A DNA stretch of 64,000 nucleotides, from assembly GCF_042648965.1 (NCBI RefSeq), contig NZ_JBHRYJ010000003.1:1-64000 (forward strand), read 5' to 3'. Both the position numbers and the translations under genes were made by a program. This DNA is from Ferrovibrio xuzhouensis. GTDB lineage: Bacteria > Pseudomonadota > Alphaproteobacteria > Ferrovibrionales > Ferrovibrionaceae. The notes under the pieces are model-generated. The model was not told the origin of the DNA, did no database searches, and saw only the letters and a program-made list of their open reading frames with translations. Within the stretch, counting starts at the first letter, position 1; each line of letters opens with the position of its first letter. This document shows positions 56,194 to 64,000 of this stretch, piece after piece.

Positions 56194-56682
56194 TCAACGG
56201 TACGGCGCGTCAGCGGCGATGTTGCGCGAAATCTCGTATTCCCAGCGCTCGCCGTTCGCCAGCAGCTTGTCCTTGTCGTAGAACAGCTCCTCGCGCGTCT
56301 CGGTGGCGAATTCGAAATTCGGCCCCTCGACGATGGCGTCCACCGGGCAGGCTTCCTGGCAGAAGCCGCAGTAGATGCATTTGGTCATGTCGATGTCGTA
56401 GCGCGTGGTGCGGCGCGAGCCGTCATCGCGCGGCTCGGCCTCGATGGTGATCGCCTGCGCCGGGCAGATCGCCTCGCACAGCTTGCAGGCGATGCAGCGC
56501 TCTTCGCCGTTGGCGTAACGACGCAGCGCATGCTCGCCGCGGAAACGCGGGCCGAGCGGCCCCTTCTCGTACGGGTAGTTGACCGTCGCGCGCTTCTTGA
56601 ACATGTAGCTGAAGGTCAGGCCGAGCCCCTTGAGCACTTCCCAGAGGAAGATCGAGCGCGCGCCGCGATCGAGCAGAGCCAT
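56194..56682 (-). CDS. nuoI: NADH-quinone oxidoreductase subunit I
   Basis: The 162-residue protein carries two [4Fe-4S] clusters (N6a, N6b): CIACKLCEAICP and CIYCGFCQEACP. It links the peripheral arm chain to NuoB. The N-terminal amphipathic part (LFLWEVLKGLG-like) anchors to the membrane arm. It starts three bases after nuoH ends. Confidence 0.97.
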   Translation of the reverse strand: MALLDRGARSIFLWEVLKGLGLTFSYMFKKRATVNYPYEKGPLGPRFRGEHALRRYANGEERCIACKLCEAICPAQAITIEAEPRDDGSRRTTRYDIDMTKCIYCGFCQEACPVDAIVEGPNFEFATETREELFYDKDKLLANGERWEYEISRNIAADAPYR

Positions 56683-56685
56683 GGC

Positions 56686-57717
56686 TTACACCCCTTTCGG
56701 CAACCAGCCGAAGGCGAGAAGAACGCCCGCGGTGGCAACCACCCAGAACAGCGAGAACGGCAGGAACACCTTCCAGCCCAGACGCATCAGCTGGTCGTAG
56801 CGATAGCGCGGCACGGTGGCACGCACCCAGATGAAGACGAACAGCAGAATGAAGATTTTCAGGCAGAACCAGACGATGCCCGGAATCCAGTTGAACGGCG
56901 CGATGTCGAAGGGCGGCAGCCAGCCGCCGAGGAACAGGATCGTGGTCATGCCCGACATCAGGATCATGTTCGCGTATTCGCCGAGGAAGAACAGGGCGAA
57001 GGGCATCGACGAATATTCGACCTGGTAGCCGGCGACCAGCTCGGCCTCGGCTTCCGGCAGATCGAACGGGTGCCGGTTGGTCTCGGCCAGCGCCGAGATG
57101 AAGAAGATGATGAACATCGGGAAGAGCGGCAGGGCGAACCACACCGTCTTCTGCGCATTGACGATGGCGCTGAGGTTCAGCGAGCCGACGCAGAGCAGCA
57201 CCGAGATGATGACGAAGCCCATCGAAACTTCATAGGACACCATCTGTGCCGAGGAGCGCAGCGCACCGAGGAAGGCGTAGCGCGAGTTCGACGACCAGCC
57301 GGCGATGATGATGCCGTAGACGCCAAGCGACGAGATGGCAAAGAGATACAGGATGCCGACATTGATGTTGGCGATCACCCAGCCGTCCGAGACCGGGATC
57401 ACCGCCCAGGCGATCAGCGCCAGGATGAAGGTGATGCAGGGCGCGGCAAGGAACAGGAACTTGTTCGACCCCGAGGGGATGATCGGCTCCTTGAAGATCA
57501 GCTTCGCCGCATCGGCAAACGGCTGCAGCAAGCCGAACGGGCCGACCACGTTGGGGCCCATGCGTAGCGACATCGCCGCCAGCACCTTGCGCTCCATCAG
57601 CGTCAGGTAGGCGACCGCGATCAGCAGCGGCACCACCAGCAGCAGGATGTGGACGAGAATCACGACGCCCGGAAAGACGTAACCCGCCCAGAGCATGTTC
57701 CAGAAACCGTCAGTCAT
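56686..57717 (-). CDS. nuoH: NADH-quinone oxidoreductase subunit H
   Basis: The 343-residue membrane subunit forms much of the quinone-binding chamber. Conserved parts include AYLTLMERKVLAAMSLRMGPNVVG and the loop SALAETNRHPFDLPEAEAELV. About eight membrane segments are seen. The start MTDGFWNML at 57717 overlaps the nuoG stop by eight bases; a longer frame upstream is not supported. Confidence 0.97.
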   Translation of the reverse strand: MTDGFWNMLWAGYVFPGVVILVHILLLVVPLLIAVAYLTLMERKVLAAMSLRMGPNVVGPFGLLQPFADAAKLIFKEPIIPSGSNKFLFLAAPCITFILALIAWAVIPVSDGWVIANINVGILYLFAISSLGVYGIIIAGWSSNSRYAFLGALRSSAQMVSYEVSMGFVIISVLLCVGSLNLSAIVNAQKTVWFALPLFPMFIIFFISALAETNRHPFDLPEAEAELVAGYQVEYSSMPFALFFLGEYANMILMSGMTTILFLGGWLPPFDIAPFNWIPGIVWFCLKIFILLFVFIWVRATVPRYRYDQLMRLGWKVFLPFSLFWVVATAGVLLAFGWLPKGV

Positions 57718-59776
57718 GGGTCCCCGTCTTCGGCATGGCCGCGCCCTTCGCAATGGCGGAGCACTCGGCCATGGTGGCCGAGGCGCGGGCAATCGGATTG
57801 GTCAGGTAGAAATCGGCAACCGTCGAGACGAACGGCGCGTCGCTCACCGCCCCGGCGGCACCGAAGGCACCCCAGGCGGCCGGCGTCACCGCGTCGACGG
57901 CCGAGAAATGCGGCGCGACCTGCAGCATGCGCCGGCGCAGCATGCCCAGATTGTCATAGGGCAGCTTGTGGCCGACGGCATCCGACAGCGCGCGGATGAT
58001 CGCCCAGTCGTCGCGGGCATCGCCCGGCGGCGCGGCGGCGCGGCGGCCGAGCTGGACGCGGCCCTCGGTATTCACCCAGGTGGCGTCCTTCTCGGCATAG
58101 GCGGCACCCGGCAGGATGACGTCGGCGCGTTTGGCGCCGGCATCGCCATGGCTGCCCTGGTAGATCACAAAGGCCGAGCCGAGCTTCGTAGTGTCGATCT
58201 CGTCGGCGCCGAGCAGATAGACGGCCCTGATCTCGCCCGACTGCGCGCCGGCGAGGATGCCGGCCACATCTTTACCGCCCTGCCCCGGCACGAAGCCGAG
58301 GTCGAGCGCACCGACGCGGGCGGCGGCGGTATGCAGCATGCTGAAGCCGTTCCAGCCGTCCTTGACCAGACCGCAAGCATCGGCGACTTGGCGGGCCAGC
58401 GCCAGCACGGCGGCGCCGTCGGCCCGCGCGATGGCGCCCTGGCCGAGGATCAGCCCCGGCCGCTGGGCGCCCTTGAGCACCTCGGCGAAGGCGTTGCGGC
58501 CCTCGGCGATGTCCTTCAGCGTGGCGGCGCCGGCGCCGAGATAATCGTACTTGTAGGTGAGCTGCGGCTGCTCGCCGCCGATCAGGCCGATCTTCACCTT
58601 GCCGGTCAGGAAGCGCTTGCGGATGCGCGCATTGATCAGCGCGGCCTCGCGACGCGGATTGCTGCCGACGATCAGGATGGCATCAGCCTCGTCGATCCCG
58701 GCGATGCCGGCATTGAAGAGATAGCCGGCACGGGTCGCCGGATCGATCATGGCGCCGTCCTGGCGGCAGTCGAGGTTGGGCGAACCCAGCTTCTCCATCA
58801 GGTCCTTCAGCGCCAGCACGCTTTCGCCGCAGGCCATGTCGCCGGCAATCGCCGCGATCTGGCTGCCGGCCACGCCTTTCAGTGCGCCGGCGATGGCAGC
58901 AAACGCCTCGCTCCAGCTCGCGGCTTCCAGCTTGCCGTTCCTGCGCACATAGGGGCGGTCGAGGCGGCGGTCCTTCAGGCCGTCATAGGCGAAGCGGCTC
59001 TTGTCGGAGAGCCATTCCTCGTTGACGTCCTCGTTGACGCGCGGCAGAACGCGCATCACTTCACGGCCGCGCACGTCGATGCGGATATTGGCGCCGACCG
59101 CGTCCATCGCGTCGATGGTCTCGGTCTTGCGCAGCTCCCACGAGCGGGCGGTAAAGGCATAGGGCTTGGAGGTCAGCGCACCGACCGGGCAGAGATCGAT
59201 CACGTTACCCGACAGCTCCGAGGTCATCGCCTGCTGCAGGTAGGTGGTGATCTGCATGTCCTCGCCGCGGCCGATGGCGCCGAGTTCCGGCACGCCGGCG
59301 ACTTCCTGGGCAAAGCGGATGCAGCGCGTGCAATGGATGCAGCGCGTCATCACCGTCTCGACCAGCGGACCCATGTACTTGTCCTTGACCGCGCGCTTGT
59401 TCTCGTCGTAGCGCGACGAGCCCTTGCCGTAGCCCATGGCCTGGTCCTGCAGGTCGCATTCGCCGCCCTGGTCGCAGATCGGGCAGTCGAGCGGATGATT
59501 GATCAGCAGGAACTCCATCACGCCTTCGCGGGCCTTCTTGACCATCGGCGTGTCGGTCTTGATCACCATGTTGTCGGCGGCCGGCATCGCGCAGGAAGCG
59601 ATCGGCTTCGGCGCCTTCTCCTGTTCGACCAGGCACATGCGGCAATTGCCGGCGATGGTCAGACGCTCGTGATAGCAAAAGCGCGGGATTTCCTTGCCGG
59701 CCGCTTCGCAGGCCTGCAGCACGGTGGTGCCCGGCTCAACCGTCACCTGGATCCCGTCGATGGTCAACGTCGGCAT
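57710..59776 (-). CDS. nuoG: NADH-quinone oxidoreductase subunit G
   Basis: The 688-residue protein carries several iron-sulfur clusters of the peripheral arm. The N-terminal [2Fe-2S] ferredoxin domain has CYHERLTIAGNCRMC, followed by the His-Cys3 site (HPLDCPICDQGGECDLQ) and a [4Fe-4S] site (CIHCTRCIRFAQE); a molybdopterin-oxidoreductase-like domain without cofactor makes up the rest. It lies 30 bases after nuoF. Confidence 0.97.
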   Translation of the reverse strand: MPTLTIDGIQVTVEPGTTVLQACEAAGKEIPRFCYHERLTIAGNCRMCLVEQEKAPKPIASCAMPAADNMVIKTDTPMVKKAREGVMEFLLINHPLDCPICDQGGECDLQDQAMGYGKGSSRYDENKRAVKDKYMGPLVETVMTRCIHCTRCIRFAQEVAGVPELGAIGRGEDMQITTYLQQAMTSELSGNVIDLCPVGALTSKPYAFTARSWELRKTETIDAMDAVGANIRIDVRGREVMRVLPRVNEDVNEEWLSDKSRFAYDGLKDRRLDRPYVRRNGKLEAASWSEAFAAIAGALKGVAGSQIAAIAGDMACGESVLALKDLMEKLGSPNLDCRQDGAMIDPATRAGYLFNAGIAGIDEADAILIVGSNPRREAALINARIRKRFLTGKVKIGLIGGEQPQLTYKYDYLGAGAATLKDIAEGRNAFAEVLKGAQRPGLILGQGAIARADGAAVLALARQVADACGLVKDGWNGFSMLHTAAARVGALDLGFVPGQGGKDVAGILAGAQSGEIRAVYLLGADEIDTTKLGSAFVIYQGSHGDAGAKRADVILPGAAYAEKDATWVNTEGRVQLGRRAAAPPGDARDDWAIIRALSDAVGHKLPYDNLGMLRRRMLQVAPHFSAVDAVTPAAWGAFGAAGAVSDAPFVSTVADFYLTNPIARASATMAECSAIAKGAAMPKTGTHD

Positions 59777-59806
59777 GCGTTACCCTTCCCGCCTACGCTC
59801 TCGCCG

Positions 59807-61105
<1,299 letters not shown>

Positions 61106-61119
61106 CGCTGGGCTCCGCC

Positions 61120-61758
61120 TCAGTCGTCATTCCCGCCGGGGGCGCCGGCAGGATTGAACGTGGTCAGTGTGGTCGCGCCGCCGAGCGGCTCGGAGGACAG
61201 GCGGCCGTTCTGCGGGCCGGACTTCGGCGTCTCGCCGCGCTTCAGCGCGTCGATGATCTTGCCGGTGCTGGCCTCGTCGAGGTCCTCGTAGAAATCATCG
61301 TTGTACTGCAGCATCGGCGCATTCACGCAGGCGCCGAGGCATTCCACCTCGATCACGGTGAACTCGCCGTCCGCGGTGGTCTCGCCGGGACCGATACCGA
61401 GATGCTTCCTGCAGGCCGACAGCACCTTGTCGGAACCGGCAAGCCAGCAGGGCGTCGTCGTGCAGACCTGGATGAAATGCTTACCCACCGGCGCGAGGTT
61501 GTACATCGTGTAGAAGCTGGCGACCTCGAGCACGCGGATCACCGGCATGCCGAGCATCTCGGCGACGCATTTGATCGCCGCCTGCGGCAGCCAGTTGTCA
61601 TGCTGGCGCTGGGCCAGGTCGAGCAGCGGCATCACCGCGCTCTGCTGGCGGCCGGCCGGATACTTGGCGATATGCTTCTTTGCCAGTTCCATGTTCTCCG
61701 CCGTGAAGGCGAAGCTGGCCGGCTGCAGTTCCGGAGGCGCGATATGGACGCCGCTCAT
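61120..61758 (-). CDS. nuoE: NADH-quinone oxidoreductase subunit E
   Basis: The 212-residue thioredoxin-like protein binds the [2Fe-2S] cluster N1a through CTTTPCWL and CLGACVNAP. About 45 extra residues follow the core at the C-terminus compared with the Escherichia coli protein; such tails are common in alphaproteobacteria. The start overlaps the nuoD stop by four bases. Confidence 0.96.
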   Translation of the reverse strand: MSGVHIAPPELQPASFAFTAENMELAKKHIAKYPAGRQQSAVMPLLDLAQRQHDNWLPQAAIKCVAEMLGMPVIRVLEVASFYTMYNLAPVGKHFIQVCTTTPCWLAGSDKVLSACRKHLGIGPGETTADGEFTVIEVECLGACVNAPMLQYNDDFYEDLDEASTGKIIDALKRGETPKSGPQNGRLSSEPLGGATTLTTFNPAGAPGGNDD

Positions 61759-62933
61759 CGGTCGATCTCCCCGAACACGATATCCATGTTACCGACGATG
61801 GAGACGGCATCGGCCAGCATGTAGCCCTTCGACAGGAAATCGGTGGCCTGCAGATGCGGAAAGCCGGGGGCGCGGATGCGGCAGCGGTACGGCTTGTTGC
61901 TGCCGTCCGACACCAGATAGACGCCGAACTCGCCCTTCGGCGCTTCCACGGCGGCATAGGCCTCGCCTTCCGGCACGTGGTAGCCCTCGGTGTAGAGCTT
62001 GAAGTGGTGGATCAGCGCTTCCATCGAACGCTTCATCTCGCCGCGCGCCGGCGGCACCACCTTGCGGTCGTCCGACGCGACCGGGCCACCGGGCAGCGTC
62101 TCGATCACCTGGCGGACGATGCGGGCCGACTGGCGCATCTCCTCGATGCGGCACAGGTAACGGTCGAAGCAGTCGCCGTTCTTGCCGACCGGGATGTCGA
62201 AATCGAACTTCTCGTAGCCGTCATAGGGCTGCGACTTGCGCAGATCCCAGGCGACGCCCGAGCCGCGCAGCATGACGCCCGAGAAGCCCCAGTCCATCGC
62301 ATCCTTGTCGCTGATCACGCCGATATCGACGTTGCGCTGGCGATAGATGCGGTTCTCGGTCAGCAGGCCCTCGATGTCGTCGACCACCTTGAGCATGCGG
62401 TCGAGATACTTGTAGATGTCCTCGGCCATGCCCTTGGGCATGTCCTGGTGCACGCCGCCGGGCCGGAAATAGGCGGCATGCATGCGGGCGCCGGAAACGC
62501 CCTCGTAGAACTCCATCAACTTCTCGCGCTCCTCGAAGCCCCACAGCGCCGGCGTCATGGCGCCGCAGTCGAGGGCATGGGTCGTCACGTTCAGCAGATG
62601 GTTCAGCAGGCGGCCGATCTCGGCGAACAGCACGCGGATCGCCTGGCCGCGCGCCGGCACTTCGAGGCCGAGCAGCCGCTCGGTGGCCAGCGCGAAGGCG
62701 TGTTCCTGGTTCATCGGCGCGACATAGTCGAGCCGGTCGAAATACGGCACCGCCTGCAGGTAGGTCTTGTACTCGATCAGCTTCTCGGTGCCGCGATGCA
62801 GCAGACCGATATGCGGATCGCAGCGCTCGACGATCTCGCCGTCGAGTTCCATCACCAGACGCAGCACGCCGTGGGCCGCCGGATGCTGCGGCCCGAAATT
62901 CACCATGTAATTGGCGATTGTGACTTCGGCCAT
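61755..62933 (-). CDS. nuoD: NADH-quinone oxidoreductase subunit D
   Basis: The 392-residue protein, related to the large subunit of NiFe hydrogenases, lines the quinone cavity. It begins MAEVTIANYMVNFGPQHPAAHG, containing the conserved quinone-site His, and has GLLHRGTEKLIEYK and YLVSDGSNKPYRCRIRAP. It is separate from nuoC, not fused. The start at 62933 lies one base after the nuoC stop. Confidence 0.97.
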   Translation of the reverse strand: MAEVTIANYMVNFGPQHPAAHGVLRLVMELDGEIVERCDPHIGLLHRGTEKLIEYKTYLQAVPYFDRLDYVAPMNQEHAFALATERLLGLEVPARGQAIRVLFAEIGRLLNHLLNVTTHALDCGAMTPALWGFEEREKLMEFYEGVSGARMHAAYFRPGGVHQDMPKGMAEDIYKYLDRMLKVVDDIEGLLTENRIYRQRNVDIGVISDKDAMDWGFSGVMLRGSGVAWDLRKSQPYDGYEKFDFDIPVGKNGDCFDRYLCRIEEMRQSARIVRQVIETLPGGPVASDDRKVVPPARGEMKRSMEALIHHFKLYTEGYHVPEGEAYAAVEAPKGEFGVYLVSDGSNKPYRCRIRAPGFPHLQATDFLSKGYMLADAVSIVGNMDIVFGEIDR

Positions 62934-62934
62934 C

Positions 62935-63591
62935 CTACTTGGCTCCCTCGCCCGCCTTTTCGTCGCCCGGCAGAACATACTGGGCGCCTTCCCACGGGCT
63001 CATGAAATCAAAGCGGCGGAACTCCTGCTGCAGCTTCACCGGTTCGTAGACCACCCGCTTCTGCTCGGCGTCGTAGCGCACCTCGACATAGCCGGTGAGC
63101 GGAAAGTCCTTGCGCAGCGCATGCCCTTCGAAGCCGTAATCCGACAGGATGCGGCGCAGGTCGGGATGGCCCGAGAACATCACGCCGTACATGTCCCAGA
63201 CCTCGCGCTCGAACCAGCCGGCCGAGGAGAACACCGGGGTAACCGAGGGAACCGGAGTCTCCTCGTCGGTCTGCACCTTGATGCGGATGCGCTGGTTCAG
63301 CTTCATGCTGAGCAGGTGGTAGACGACATCGAAGCGCTTCGGCCGCGCCGGCCAGTCGACGCCCAGCACGTCCACCAGGATGGTGAACTGGCAGTTGCCG
63401 TCATCGCGCAGGAAGGTGAGGATCTTCACCATGCGATCGGCCAGCGCGTTGACGGTCAGCTCGCCATGGGCGACCGACCAGTCGAGGATGTCGTTCGGCA
63501 GGCTGGCGGCGACATGGTCGCCCAGATCGCGCAGCGCCTGTTCCTGTTCGCGCAGGATTGCCTTGCCGTCGCTCGGCTTGCTGTCGGTCAT
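62935..63591 (-). CDS. nuoC: NADH-quinone oxidoreductase subunit C
   Basis: The 218-residue (30-kDa) subunit of the peripheral arm has the signature EREVWDMYGVMFSGHPDLRR and DYGFEGHALRKDFPLTGY. The start MTDSKPSDGKAI at 63591 lies ten bases after the nuoB stop; a longer frame that reads into nuoB was rejected. Confidence 0.96.
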   Translation of the reverse strand: MTDSKPSDGKAILREQEQALRDLGDHVAASLPNDILDWSVAHGELTVNALADRMVKILTFLRDDGNCQFTILVDVLGVDWPARPKRFDVVYHLLSMKLNQRIRIKVQTDEETPVPSVTPVFSSAGWFEREVWDMYGVMFSGHPDLRRILSDYGFEGHALRKDFPLTGYVEVRYDAEQKRVVYEPVKLQQEFRRFDFMSPWEGAQYVLPGDEKAGEGAK

Positions 63592-63601
63592 GCGGACGTC
63601 C

Positions 63602-64000
63602 TCAGCGGGCAATGGTACCGGTGCGGCGGATCTTCTTCTGCAGCTGCAGAAGACCATAGACCAGCGCCTCGGCGGTCGGCGGGCAGCCCGGGACATAGAC
63701 GTCAACCGGAACGATCCGGTCGCAGCCGCGAACCACCGAATAGGAATAGTGATAGTAGCCGCCGCCATTGGCGCAGCTGCCCATCGAGATGACGTAACGC
63801 GGCTCGGCCATCTGGTCGTACAGCTTGCGCAGCGCAGGCGCCATCTTGTTGGTCAGCGTGCCGGCGACGATCATCACGTCGGACTGGCGTGGCGAGGCCC
63901 GCGGCATCGCCCCGAAGCGGTCGAGGTCATAGCGCGCCATATAGGCGTGGATCATCTCGACACCGCAGCAGGCCAGGCCGAAGGTCATCGGCCACAGCGA
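63602..64000 (-). CDS. nuoB: NADH-quinone oxidoreductase subunit B (5' end cut by window end)
   Basis: The visible 132 residues start SLWPMTFGLACCGVEM, so the true N-terminus lies beyond the window. The cluster N2 ligands are seen: the Cys pair in ACCGVEM, one in MGSCANGGG and one in VPGCPP. N2 passes electrons to quinone. nuoA is expected next, outside the window. Confidence 0.96.
   Translation of the reverse strand, partial: SLWPMTFGLACCGVEMIHAYMARYDLDRFGAMPRASPRQSDVMIVAGTLTNKMAPALRKLYDQMAEPRYVISMGSCANGGGYYHYSYSVVRGCDRIVPVDVYVPGCPPTAEALVYGLLQLQKKIRRTGTIAR

Noticed and set aside
53291..56281. A 996-codon open frame on the plus strand opposite nuoL, nuoK and nuoJ
   Set aside because: Its translation is dominated by His, Arg, Asp, Gln and Gly without domains, the usual antisense shadow of high-GC genes; the minus-strand nuo genes are certain.

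Overview
The window is a continuous piece of a high-GC alphaproteobacterial chromosome. The evidence is gene content and order: an rpsB-tsf-pyrH-frr-uppS-cdsA-dxr-rseP-bamA-skp-lpxD-fabZ-lpxA-lpxI-lpxB run with LpxI rather than LpxH, a short proline-tRNA ligase next to lolC-lolD, and a complex I (nuo) operon followed by birA, coaX, RNase J, methylmalonyl-CoA epimerase and a DUF1467 gene. A Rhodospirillales-like lineage is my best guess; the genus cannot be fixed from the sequence alone.

Layout. 1-3102: str operon on the minus strand (rpsL, rpsG, fusA, start of tuf), not preceded by rpoBC. 3103-5975: a RutE-like nitroreductase, then citrate synthase and a small membrane protein on the plus strand. 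5976-20969: one long minus-strand block of translation and envelope genes, from rpsB through lipid A, BamA, isoprenoid and phospholipid genes to lpxB and gloA. 21235-27391: plus-strand accessory genes, namely two tandem pentapeptide-repeat paralogues and an EmrA/EmrB-type efflux system with its TetR regulator. 27388-33616: pepN and dnaE on the minus strand. 33617-41948: an accessory block (flavodoxin-like quinone reductase, glutaminase, LysR/GST/PNPOx-like module, GNAT, EamA transporter, an AT-rich HNH nuclease gene and a diguanylate cyclase) lying between dnaE and lolD, two genes that are commonly close together in related genomes. 41970-50262: lolD, lolC, proS, an exported protein, DUF1467, mce, rnj, coaX and birA. 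50273-64000: nuoN to nuoB (nuoB cut by the window end; nuoA would lie beyond), all on the minus strand.

Functionally most of the window is housekeeping: ribosome and elongation factors, lipid A and outer-membrane assembly, lipoprotein export, replication and respiratory complex I. Many genes overlap by 4-8 bases, which suggests translational coupling. Places worth a second look are the pentapeptide pair next to rpsB, the HNH island with a relic acetyltransferase 3' end at its edge, the altered first motif of CoaX, a probably leaderless lysR, the structured dnaE upstream region with a perfect DnaA box, and a possible coupled small ORF before an exported protein. I see no CRISPR array, tRNA, rRNA, insertion sequence or prophage.
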